NCBI GenBank assembly: GCA_016840025.1
Contig: JAEOTF010000102.1
Location: 1 to 64,000, forward strand
Origin: Candidatus Hodarchaeota archaeon
GTDB lineage: Archaea; Asgardarchaeota; Heimdallarchaeia; Hodarchaeales; YT1-039
Direction: 5' to 3'
Length of the DNA stretch: 64,000 nucleotides
The position numbers were made by a program, and so were the translations under genes. The notes beneath the pieces were generated by a model. The model saw nothing but the letters and a program-made list of their open reading frames with translations. It did not search any database and had not been told where the DNA came from. Shown piece after piece: positions 27,058-35,608 of this stretch; the first letter of the stretch is position 1, and the number at the start of each line of letters is the position of its first letter.

Positions 27058-28407
27058 ATGTCCGTTTCCCAGAACAAAACAAAAAAACCATCTCTCAGTA
27101 TTGTGATCGCTGGTCATGTCGATCATGGAAAAAGTACTACTATGGGTCGTTTTCTTCTGGATTTAGGTGTTGTAGACGCTCGAACATTCGAGAAACTTAA
27201 ATCTGAGGCATCTACTCTTCAAATGGAATCATGGGCATATGCTTATATTTTAGATTCACTCCCAGAAGAACGAGAACGGGGGTTAACGTCTGATATTGCT
27301 TTAAAGCCTTTTGAAACCGAGAAATATCGATTCATGATTATTGATGCGCCTGGACATCGCGATTTCGTTAAGAATATGATTCGAGGAGCCGCGCAAGCTG
27401 ATGTTTGTATACTTTTTGTAAGTGCAGCTCCAAGTGACCTGAAAGCAGGCATAAAAATCGGCGATGACCAGATACCGGGCGGCCAAACCCGTGAACATGC
27501 CATATTAGCCTCTGTTTTAGGTATAGAACAGGTAATTATCGCTATTAACAAAATGGACTTAGTAAAATATGAGGAACAGAGTTATCGAACAGCTGTGAAA
27601 ACTGTAAGTAATCTTTTAAAAGAAATTAAGAGTCCTTGGGTCTCTAAACTCGCCGATATCCTCTTTGTTCCGATTTCAGGACTAGAAGGAGAAAATCTGT
27701 GTTCTCCCAGTTCAAAAATGCCTTGGTGGTCAAGCGGTTCTCTTTTAGATGCTCTCAATAATTTGAATCCTCCCTCAATTCGTTCAGACTATTCCCTACG
27801 TTTTATCGTTCAAGATGCTTATGAAATGCCCGGTATGGGAACAGTACTGGATGGACGAGTATTAAGTGGTCGCATTACATCTAATGCAAAGGTAAGTATA
27901 CTCCCAATGAATGAAGACGGTCTGGTTAAGGATCTCTGGCTTGATGAAGATGAGGGGGTAACTACAGAAGCGATTGCAGGTGATCATGTAACGCTGACTA
28001 TCCGTGGAGTAGATAAGGAAAATTTGTACGCTGGAATTGTCCTATCATCTCCTAATGACTTACCATCTGTACCATCCAAGATTGTAAGTAGAATTTTGCT
28101 ACTTGATAGTGGGAAGATGATCATCCCAGGTACTTTACTAGCTTTACATTGTGGAACAGCACAAGTCTCTGCTCGCATTAGTAAAATTCTTGCAATCGAA
28201 CGAATGCACCCTAAACACAAGAAGGTAAAACGAGAGATTGATGGCCGTATTACAATTGCTTTTCCCGGCGAATTGATAGAAGTAGAAATTGAAACCTTAG
28301 AATCGATCGTGGCTGAGCCATACAAAAAAAATCCTGCACTTGGCCGAGTGGTTTTAAGAGATATGGGTGTAACCATAGCGGTCGGTGTTATTACGGATGT
28401 GGAGTAA
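27058..28407 (+). CDS. Elongation factor 1-alpha-like GTPase, copy B
   Basis: 449 residues. AAGGTAGG precedes the ATG. The G domain is close to canonical EF1A: GHVDHGKSTTMGR, ERERGLTSDIAL, DAPGHRDFVKNM, GQTREHA, NKMD and SGLEGENL followed by MPWW. Domain 2 (YEMPGMGTVLDGRVLSGRI) and domain 3 (HCGTAQVSARI; NPALGRVVLRDMGVTIAVGVI) are more diverged than the G domain. GTPases of this family bring aminoacyl-tRNA, aRF1 or Pelota to the ribosome. Two unlike copies side by side suggest division of labour, as between eukaryotic eEF1A, eRF3 and Hbs1, but neither carries an extra N-terminal domain. Confidence 0.85.
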   Translation: MSVSQNKTKKPSLSIVIAGHVDHGKSTTMGRFLLDLGVVDARTFEKLKSEASTLQMESWAYAYILDSLPEERERGLTSDIALKPFETEKYRFMIIDAPGHRDFVKNMIRGAAQADVCILFVSAAPSDLKAGIKIGDDQIPGGQTREHAILASVLGIEQVIIAINKMDLVKYEEQSYRTAVKTVSNLLKEIKSPWVSKLADILFVPISGLEGENLCSPSSKMPWWSSGSLLDALNNLNPPSIRSDYSLRFIVQDAYEMPGMGTVLDGRVLSGRITSNAKVSILPMNEDGLVKDLWLDEDEGVTTEAIAGDHVTLTIRGVDKENLYAGIVLSSPNDLPSVPSKIVSRILLLDSGKMIIPGTLLALHCGTAQVSARISKILAIERMHPKHKKVKREIDGRITIAFPGELIEVEIETLESIVAEPYKKNPALGRVVLRDMGVTIAVGVITDVE

Positions 28408-28645
28408 AACTGTTTTTCTAAGCATCATTAGAGAAAACATATAAACTTTTATTAATAGAAGACTTTTTATTTTCTTATTTCTCCTTTAGGATCTATTTAA
28501 GCTAGTTTGACTTTTCTATTGGTATTCCTGTGAAAAACTTTCTGAAACACAAGAAAGAAAAAGGGACGAAAATGTTAGCGATTTGTTTGCGTTTATAGCT
28601 AAAATAGCATTAATTGAGTGCCTTACGAATAATGGAGCAACTTAA

Positions 28646-29221
28646 ATGGCTGAAAAACCAAATTTACTTCTCTTTGGCGAATGGAGTGCCGAAGGCGTTG
28701 AAATTAGAGATCCAGGACTAGATGGATATATTTGCCTTCAAGAAACTTATATCCCTCTTACTTGTGGGCGACATGAACGCCGAAGATTCCGGAAATCAAA
28801 TGTACATATTATTGAACGTCTGGCTAATCGACTCATGAGTCCAGGTAGAAACACAGGTAAAAAGTACAAAATTCTCAAATCCGTCTATTTTGCTCTCAAG
28901 ATGGTTGAACAAAGAACTGGCAATAACCCCCTTCAAATTGTCGTCGATGCTATTGTTAATGCTGCTCCTCGAGAAGAAACAACACGTATTTCATATGGTG
29001 GAATCGTTTATCATAGTGCGGTCGACGCTGCCCCCCAAAGACGCGTTGACATAAGCCTCCGTCTCATTGCTGAAGCTGTTCGCCGGCAGAGTTTCAATTC
29101 TTTGCGTACTATGGCTGAAATTTTAGCAGATGAACTTATGGCAACTGCAACACAAAACGCACGGAGTTATGCTATTCGACGTAAGCAAGATATCGAACGT
29201 GTAGCCCTAAGCGCTAGATAA
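28646..29221 (+). CDS. rps7: 30S ribosomal protein uS7
   Basis: 191 residues. The uS7 core is clear: YIPLTCGRHERRRFRKSNVH near the N-terminus, NPLQIVVDAIVNAAPREETT, and the RRVDISLRLIAEAVRRQSF helix. The basic C-terminus ends in RRKQDIERVALSAR. The protein nucleates 16S rRNA folding at the small-subunit head and contacts E-site tRNA. In many archaea it lies between uS12 and EF-2; here it follows the two EF-1A-like genes and neither uS12 nor EF-2 is present. Confidence 0.95.
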   Translation: MAEKPNLLLFGEWSAEGVEIRDPGLDGYICLQETYIPLTCGRHERRRFRKSNVHIIERLANRLMSPGRNTGKKYKILKSVYFALKMVEQRTGNNPLQIVVDAIVNAAPREETTRISYGGIVYHSAVDAAPQRRVDISLRLIAEAVRRQSFNSLRTMAEILADELMATATQNARSYAIRRKQDIERVALSAR

Positions 29222-29296
29222 AAACGAAGATATGCTTCTATCTCCATTCTTCTACTCTTTTCCATCTCTCCAATAGTTAGCCAGATACCTTTTTGT

Positions 29297-29608
29297 TTAG
29301 GGGGAAAGTTCAATCTCAACAAAGATACGGCGAGGAACTTCAAGGCGAATAATATGGCGCATAGCTCTTTCATCTGCATCTATGTCAATTAACCTCTTAT
29401 GAATACGCATCTCATAACGTTCCCATGTAGCTGTGCCTTCTCCGCATGGAGACTTTCTAGTTGTCACACGAAGTTTCTTGGTAGGTAAATGAACTGGGCC
29501 TCGCATTCGTACACCTGTACGCTGCGTGATAGACCTCATTTCTTCACAAATATTATCCAATTCAATTGGGTCGGTGCTCATAAGCCGTATTCTTGCAACT
29601 GAAACCAT
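29297..29608 (-). CDS. rps10: 30S ribosomal protein uS10
   Basis: 103 residues from the ATG at 29608. I prefer it to the ATG at 29647 because AGGAGA lies just upstream and because uS10 normally opens with ARIRL-S-TDP, seen here as [38 protein letters not shown] is the conserved loop that inserts into the 30S head; the C-terminus is [11 protein letters not shown]. In most archaea uS10 follows EF-1A on the same strand; here it is convergent with uS7. Confidence 0.93.
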   Translation of the reverse strand: MVSVARIRLMSTDPIELDNICEEMRSITQRTGVRMRGPVHLPTKKLRVTTRKSPCGEGTATWERYEMRIHKRLIDIDADERAMRHIIRLEVPRRIFVEIELSP

Positions 29609-29803
29609 TAAGCGTAAATCTCCTGTTATGGACGCAACTTTCGGCATGTCTTATTAAATTAACTGACTCTATCTCTATTCATATCTCTTCTCTTTTACTT
29701 AAATGAAAGTGAAAGGGGTTTTTGGATTAGGAATTTTCCTTGGGTTTGATCTTATTGCGTTTTCTAGTTGATTTAGCGTTATGAAAAGTGAGTCGTTCTC
29801 CTT

Positions 29804-31249
29804 TCACCCCTTCATGACCCCAAGGGGAACCATTCGAGCGACTTTTAGAGAGATACCCGCGCGATGGACGGAATCAATAACAAGATCGATGTCTTTATAT
29901 GCCTCGGGTGCCTCTTCAGCTAAAACTTTGGGATGTGTTGAACGTACTGCTTTTCCTTGCCTTTCAAGCTTTTTTCGTACTTCTTTTCCCCAGAAAGATT
30001 TAATAGCCTTTTTTCGCGACATTCGTCGACCTGCACCATGGCATGTTGAACCAAAACTATCGCTCATGGCTTTTGTTGTTCCATTAAGGATGTAAGAAGC
30101 TGTACCCATACTACCTGCAATCAACACAGGCTGACCTACGCTTCGATAAATTTCCGGTACATCGGGATGTCCAGGACCAAATGCACGAGTAGCTCCCTTC
30201 CTGTGAACATACATGGCTTTTTTTGTACCTTGGACCTCATGTTCCTCATACTTGCAAATATTATGACAAACATCGTAAATCGTGTCCATTTTTAGACTTT
30301 CCCAATCCTGTTTAAACACCTTTTCAAAACTTTCACGAATCCAATGAGTTATAACCAATCTATTACAAAATGCATAATTTACAGCTGCTTTCATGGCTGC
30401 AAAATAATCTTGCCCCTCTCTTGAGGTTGTGGGGGCACATACTAATTGTTTATCGGGCAACCAAATGTTATACTTACGAACTGCTTCATTCATGCTTTGA
30501 AGATAGTCTGTTGCTACCTGATGTCCTAAGCCACGTGATCCACAATGAAGCATTATAGCTATTTGATCCTCTTCATCTATTCCATATGCTTTAGCGGTGT
30601 TTGGTTGGTATATCTTATTCACTGTCTGGACTTCTAAGAAATGATTCCCTGCTCCCAAGCTTCCAAGCTGTGGGGCTCCTCTTTTTTTGGCCTTAAATGA
30701 AACTTTAGCTGGGTCTGCTCCATCCATTTGCCCATTCTCTTCCATTCGGAGCAAATCATCCTCTACCCCTATATCATGCTCGACAGCCCATTTCGCACCA
30801 TTCAGTAGTACTCCCTCTAATTCTGTATGACTAAGTCTAAGTCTTCCGCCTTTACCTACACCAGCAGGGATATTTCCAAAAAGAGTTGATATCAGTTCTT
30901 CTATTTTTGGAGCCACTTGTTCATGGGTAAGATTAGTACGAATCATATGGATTCCACAATTGATGTCAAAACCAGTACAACCTGCAGAAATGACTCCTTC
31001 TTCTGCATCAAAAACACCAACTGCGCCCATAGGAAGGCCATAACCCCAATGAATATCGGGCATTGCTAGGACAGGTTCAATTACACCTGGTAGGCATGCT
31101 ACATTGGTCAATTGTTCAATGGCTTGCGCTTCAGCTCGATCTATAATCTCCTGAGATGCAATAATCATTGCATCCACTCGCATTTTAGGTCTGACTGATT
31201 TATCTAACCGCCAATGTACATTGTCTATTTTTTCAAGCCTATTTTTCAA
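29804..31249 (-). CDS. rtcB: RNA-splicing ligase RtcB
   Basis: 481 residues, full length. Metal and nucleotide motifs in order: DIHWGYGLPMG, GFDINCGI (metal cysteine), GAGNHFLEVQ (the H that with C binds Mn), HCGSRGLGHQV, AGSMGTASY and CHGAGR near the C-terminus, which carries the GMP-accepting histidine. RtcB joins 2',3'-cyclic phosphate and 5'-hydroxyl ends, sealing tRNA exons after EndA cleavage. The archease gene lies 103 bases upstream on the same strand, the usual pairing. No intein is seen. Confidence 0.96.
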   Translation of the reverse strand: MKNRLEKIDNVHWRLDKSVRPKMRVDAMIIASQEIIDRAEAQAIEQLTNVACLPGVIEPVLAMPDIHWGYGLPMGAVGVFDAEEGVISAGCTGFDINCGIHMIRTNLTHEQVAPKIEELISTLFGNIPAGVGKGGRLRLSHTELEGVLLNGAKWAVEHDIGVEDDLLRMEENGQMDGADPAKVSFKAKKRGAPQLGSLGAGNHFLEVQTVNKIYQPNTAKAYGIDEEDQIAIMLHCGSRGLGHQVATDYLQSMNEAVRKYNIWLPDKQLVCAPTTSREGQDYFAAMKAAVNYAFCNRLVITHWIRESFEKVFKQDWESLKMDTIYDVCHNICKYEEHEVQGTKKAMYVHRKGATRAFGPGHPDVPEIYRSVGQPVLIAGSMGTASYILNGTTKAMSDSFGSTCHGAGRRMSRKKAIKSFWGKEVRKKLERQGKAVRSTHPKVLAEEAPEAYKDIDLVIDSVHRAGISLKVARMVPLGVMKG

Positions 31250-31352
31250 TATTATTACCTCTTATACGAATTTTATATACTACAATAAATTGATAATCCT
31301 TCTTTTTATATTTAAGATCCTAATAACTCTTTGTTTTAATATAGATTTAATT

Positions 31353-31814
31353 TTAGATGTCAACAACTACTGTTGCTGCATATTTGTCATGTTCTTTCTT
31401 TAGAGAAAATTGATGGTAAGTTACTCCTTTAACTAACGTTTGTAATAAATCTTGTCTTGCCTCAGAGCCTAATCCTTTACCTTTACAGTGAAATCTTTCA
31501 TTTTCACTCCATACTTTGTCAATCTGAAATGAAGAAAAGAAGTATCCGTTTACTTCCGCTTCAAAAAGTAAATCCGAAAGCCATGCATACAGTAAATCTT
31601 CCTCTGTTTGTGCTTCGATTAATATTTCCACTTGCTCATTATCTGGGACCATATTCAAATCAAACATTATTGAAAACATTGCTTGGGCTGCGTTGCAAAA
31701 TACTTCTTCGAGAGATTCCCCATACGCGCGAAAAGCGACATCCGAAGTTGTAAGGTCGAGAAATTCGAATTTTTTAAGCGTCAAGATTATTCCTTCAGGA
31801 TCAAGATAATTCAT
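31353..31814 (-). CDS. Archease, RtcB activator
   Basis: 153 residues. FEFLDLTTSDVAFRAYGESL near the N-terminus carries the conserved archease aspartate. Later LLYAWLSDLLFEAEV and GLGSEARQDLLQTLVKGVTY are also family blocks, and the protein ends VVVDI. Archease speeds RtcB guanylylation and multiple turnover. It precedes rtcB and is probably co-transcribed. Confidence 0.93.
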   Translation of the reverse strand: MNYLDPEGIILTLKKFEFLDLTTSDVAFRAYGESLEEVFCNAAQAMFSIMFDLNMVPDNEQVEILIEAQTEEDLLYAWLSDLLFEAEVNGYFFSSFQIDKVWSENERFHCKGKGLGSEARQDLLQTLVKGVTYHQFSLKKEHDKYAATVVVDI

Positions 31815-31915
31815 AAAATATACGCAGTAATTTTAGTAATCAAGAGATGCAATCTTTATAATTTTATATTGTAGATTAAACTCATATGAATAAGAATGAT
31901 CAAGACTATATCTTC

Positions 31916-32131
31916 CTACTCTGTCTTTTCTTCTATTTCTTCTGTTTTTTCTGTTTCTTCTGCTTCTTCAATTTCACCTCGATGAAGAATCCATCTATTT
32001 AGGCGAACACATTCAATTGGATTTTTATCCTGCCCTACTCCGCATAAATCTAGGAACTCACAGGGAAAACAGGGAATTTCCCATGTTTTGGCTTCTAAAT
32101 GATCAATTTTTTTAGTTTTAGATATTGTCAT
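31916..32131 (-). CDS. Stand-alone Fe-S domain like the C-terminus of TFE-beta/RPC34
   Basis: 71 residues. Its ATG overlaps the TGA of srp19 (ATGA), so the two are translationally coupled. PCFPCEFLDLCGVGQDKNP, followed by a fourth Cys and a Trp, gives C-x2-C-x5-C then N-P-x2-C-x4-W. The C-terminal 4Fe-4S domain of eukaryotic RPC39/RPC34 and crenarchaeal TFE-beta shows the same spacing. Here the winged-helix part is missing and the tail is an acidic EE/TEK repeat. The role is inferred: a minimal transcription-factor remnant or an unrelated Fe-S protein. Confidence 0.6.
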   Translation of the reverse strand: MTISKTKKIDHLEAKTWEIPCFPCEFLDLCGVGQDKNPIECVRLNRWILHRGEIEEAEETEKTEEIEEKTE

Positions 32132-32586
32132 CGTCTCCTAATTCTTTTTTTGTCCTTTTGTGTTTTTTTAGTATCTTTTCTTGATTTTTCGCCTTCTCTT
32201 CTCTTATACCCCTTGGAAACTCCTTTCTTCATTGTTTTGCCTTTTTTCTTTTGTTGTTCCAGTTCTTTTCGCTTTTTCTCTAAGGCTGGTCTAATGGTTT
32301 GCGTTACAGTTATACCGATCATCTGCAAAATTTCGGTTTTATTCTTCTCTCCCTTTTCAATCCGAATCAATCCGTTTCTAGCCCACCATTGCCGAGGATA
32401 AGCAGCATTAGGATTGAGTTCGTACGAAAGTTCGAGTTTCTCAGCAGCAAGTCGTAGTTCAGCAACTGCAGGCTTATCCACACATAAATTTATAGGTAAA
32501 CGTCTTCCATCTGCTCTTGCAAGGTTTTTATTGAAATACTCAGGATAGAAGACATAAAAATCTTTATTTCGTTTCTGTTTTTTCAT
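32128..32586 (-). CDS. srp19: Signal recognition particle protein SRP19
   Basis: 152 residues from ATG 32586; the frame also has an ATG at 32634. SRP19 landmarks: FYVFYPEYFNKNLARADGRR, then LPINLCV, and YPRQWWARNGLIRIEKGE. The C-terminus is a long basic extension (RREGEKSRKDTKKTQKDKK) beyond the usual fold. SRP19 binds the tips of helices 6 and 8 of 7S RNA to prepare it for SRP54. An inverted repeat CTTGGCC/GGCCAAG (32607-32629) lies just before the shorter start, which favours a non-coding leader there. Confidence 0.9.
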   Translation of the reverse strand: MKKQKRNKDFYVFYPEYFNKNLARADGRRLPINLCVDKPAVAELRLAAEKLELSYELNPNAAYPRQWWARNGLIRIEKGEKNKTEILQMIGITVTQTIRPALEKKRKELEQQKKKGKTMKKGVSKGYKRREGEKSRKDTKKTQKDKKRIRRR

Positions 32587-32634
32587 CAATTTTGCGCATC
32601 TCACTTCTTGGCCAGCTAAATAGGCCAAGAGCAT

Positions 32635-32982
32635 TTGATCTCATGAGTACTATGAGGATTAATATTGTATTTACTTCTACCTAGACCGTATATTTCTTTC
32701 TTTTCTTTCTCCGTTAAGTTGCATTAAGAACGCTACAACCCCTATCGAGGATAAATTTTTATTAAAAAACCTTAATGCTTTAAAATTCTTCTATAACGGA
32801 GTCTTTCACCCAGAAAATGTCTGCAAAAGCCTTGTTAGTGGAAAAAGTGTTTTTAATCGCAAAAGAACATAAAAACCTTATTGTATCTGGAAGTATTATC
32901 ATATTTATCTATTAATTATATAGGCTAAAAGCACGAATTTGATCAGAATTTACTTCACTTTCTAAATAGGTATGTGTTAGAT
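32635..32982. other. Divergent intergenic region between srp19 and hypA
   Basis: 348 bases separate the longest srp19 frame from hypA. The region is AT-rich, with two candidate promoter-like stretches (TTTTTATTAAAAAACC near 32755 and TATCATATTTATC near 32896). A 32-codon frame at 32817-32915 (start MSAKALLVEKVFLIAKEHK) lacks a well-placed ribosome-binding site and is not called. Confidence 0.45.
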
Positions 32983-33360
32983 ATGCATGAATATTCAATC
33001 GCCTTTGAAATCGTTTCTATCGTGGAAAAATTAGCAGAAGAGCATCAAAGGCCTATAAAAGAGATTGTGTTGGTATTTGGGGCTTTTTCTTTAGCTAATA
33101 GAGAGCAAATTCATTTTTGGTTTGAAATTCTTGCAAAAGAGAGAACGTTTATTGAAAAGGCAAAACTTCACTTTACAGAAGCACCTGGGGTTATTCAGTG
33201 TAATGAATGTGGATATGAAGGCCCTACAACCGCACCTGAGGACAATACAATCTCACATGCCTTACCTATTGAGTTCCTCATTAGTTGTCCTAGATGTAAG
33301 GCGAAAAACACTACAATCTTGGAGGGGATGGATGTGATTGTGAAAGAAGTTCTTTTATGA
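32983..33360 (+). CDS. hypA: HypA-like nickel metallochaperone
   Basis: 125 residues. I start at ATG 32983 because HypA proteins begin Met-His-Glu, whose His2 binds nickel; here MHEYSIAFEIV. A GTG three codons upstream is the alternative. The zinc site is CNECGYEG plus CPRCKAK near the C-terminus, with normal spacing. HypA with HypB loads nickel into NiFe hydrogenase (or urease). No hypB or hydrogenase gene lies in the window. Confidence 0.88.
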   Translation: MHEYSIAFEIVSIVEKLAEEHQRPIKEIVLVFGAFSLANREQIHFWFEILAKERTFIEKAKLHFTEAPGVIQCNECGYEGPTTAPEDNTISHALPIEFLISCPRCKAKNTTILEGMDVIVKEVLL

Positions 33361-33517
33361 AATTCAGTTCATACTTTGAACATTGAGCTACATAGCGAGG
33401 ATAGAACTCCTTTAGCTATTTAATTAACACGGATTCATCCTTCTTACGAAATTCTTATGATCCCTCAGAAAATCCAGCAACATTTGTTACATAGATTGAA
33501 ATTAAGGCTCAATTGTT

Positions 33518-35329
33518 GTGAATGAAATGACCTCGAAAAATCAACAACTTCGCTCCCCCATTACAGTCATATTGGGTCACGTAGATAGCGGAAAGACTTC
33601 CCTTTTAGATAAAGTACGAGGAACGGCAGTGCAAGATCGAGAAGCTGGAGGGATTACACAACACATTGGTGCAAGTTTTTTTCCGTTAGAAACTGTAAAG
33701 AGTATCTGTGGACCACTTGCAGCCTCATTAAAAACTGAACTTGAACTTCCAGGAATTCTCATTGTTGATACCCCTGGACACGCAGCTTTCATGAATTTAA
33801 GACAAAGAGGAGCAAGCGTCGCAGATTTTGCAATTTTGGTGATAGATGTCAGACGAGGAGTCCAACCACAAACTGTTGAAAGCCTCCACATCATGCGTCA
33901 AGCGAAAGTCCCCTTCTTGATTGCAGCCAACTAGATTGATCGTTTACCCGCCTGGCAGTCTCAGAAAGATATGCCTTTTTCCCTAAGTGTTAAGAAACAA
34001 TCAAAAAAAGCCCTTGATGCATTGGATAAAATCATCTATGATATTATGGGGAGCTTCTCCTCATTTAAACTTCAATGTGATAGATTTGACAGAATTAGTA
34101 ATTACACAAAAAATGTGGCCATCGTTCCTACAAGTGCCTTAACAGGGGAAGGAATCCCAGAACTGTTCTTAATTCTTGTCGGTTTAGCCCAACAATTCCT
34201 TAAAGAGCGTCTTTCTCTTACTTTGGGTCAAGGCAAGGGTTCAGTTCTTGAGGTAAAGGATGAGGTTGGCCTTGGGAAAACTTTGGATGTTATAATGTTT
34301 GATGGTATCATTCGGAAAGATAGTCAGATTGTGACAGCGGGTCTTAATGGTCCTGTAACCACTTATGTACGTGCTCTTCTTCAACCCAAGCCTTTAGATG
34401 AGATTCGTGACCCTCGTGATCGTTTCATGCCTGTGGAAGAGGTTATAGCGGCAGCAGGTGTAAAAATTGCAGCGCCCAATTTGGATGAGGTAATAGCTGG
34501 TGCACCAATTTATGTTGTTGAATCGGAAGAAGAATTAGAGGTTCGGAAGCAAGAAATTGAAGAGGAAATCAGTCGTATCCGTATTACTACGGAAAAAGTA
34601 GGCATAGTTCTGAAAGCGGATACATTAGGTGCTTTGGAAGGGATTGTACGTTTTCTCAAAGAACAGGGAGTAGAAATCCGGATAGCCGATATTGGCCATG
34701 TTACTCGCCGTGATGTCGTGGAAGCATCTATCGTGAAGGATGATGATGAGTTAGCTGCGGCTGTTCTCGCTTTTCATACTGATATTCTACCCGATGCTGA
34801 AGAAGAAGCAGAACGTCAAAATATCCCCATTTTTACAAATGATATTATTTATCGGTTGTATGAGGACTATCAAGAATGGGTCTCTAAAATTGAAGCCGAA
34901 CGAGCGGCTAAGGAATTAGAACAATATGTTCCTCCCGCTAAAATTCGCGTTCTTCCCTATGTATTTCGTCAATCCAAACCTGCTGTCGTAGGAGTCGAAG
35001 TGCTAATAGGTCGCTTAACACCACGGGTGGATCTCATTAATCTGGATAATAAACGTATTGGTACTGTACTCCAGATCCAGAGTGGTGGTGAAACCGTTAA
35101 GGAAGCCAAAATCGGGGAACAGGTTGCGGTTTCCATCCGTGGCCCTACAGTCGGGAGACAAATCAAAGAGGGGGATGAACTGTACGTAAACGTCCCCCAA
35201 GCTCACGCAAAAAAGCTTCAAGAACTCAAGGATATGGTATCCTCTACGGAACTCGAAGCTCTAGAAGCGTTAATAGAAATCAAACGTCGAACGGAACTTC
35301 GTTTTTGGGGCTTAGTTAGTCGCCGATAA
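33518..35329 (+). CDS. infB: Translation initiation factor aIF5B, interrupted by an in-frame TAG at the G4 lysine
   Basis: If the amber codon at 33932-33934 is read, one frame runs 603 residues, the normal aIF5B length. G1 GHVDSGKTS, G2 region GGITQHIGA and G3 DTPGHAAF lie before the stop. G4 should be N-K-I-D but reads A-A-N-TAG-I-D-R-L-P-A-W, with the frame intact on both sides. Downstream: TSALTGEGIPEL (G5), domain II KGSVLEVKDEVGLG, domain III KADTLGALEGIV and domain IV. aIF5B joins the ribosomal subunits at initiation and is expected to be essential. A sequencing error, amber suppression, pyrrolysine insertion or a dead copy are all possible. ATG 33527 is an alternative start. Confidence 0.85.
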
Positions 35330-35608
35330 CTTTTCATTTAATTATAAAGCCTTTAAAAACTTGTGACAGTTAAATCGCTACCTGTTGCCCTATTCCTACT
35401 ACGATTATCACAATATATTTAGCAAGAAAGCCCACTACTTTAGCTGTGGGATGAATTGTGTGTGTTAAGCATTAGATTTCTGGAGCTCAGGATTGAACCA
35501 AAGTATATGACGGAAATGGAAGCGAATAAACTTTTTTGTTCTTTTAACAGGCTGGAGCAGGACTCTTCTTTACATACATTTGTATTTACTGCACGATTGA
35601 TCTTCTGG

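Noticed and set aside
29609..29647. Thirteen-residue N-terminal extension of uS10
   Set aside because: AGGAGA lies inside it, just before the ATG that gives the usual uS10 N-terminus.
33971..35329. Independent gene starting inside aIF5B after the amber codon
   Set aside because: Same frame as the upstream part, no ribosome-binding site, and it would lack G1-G4; it is the second part of one interrupted gene.
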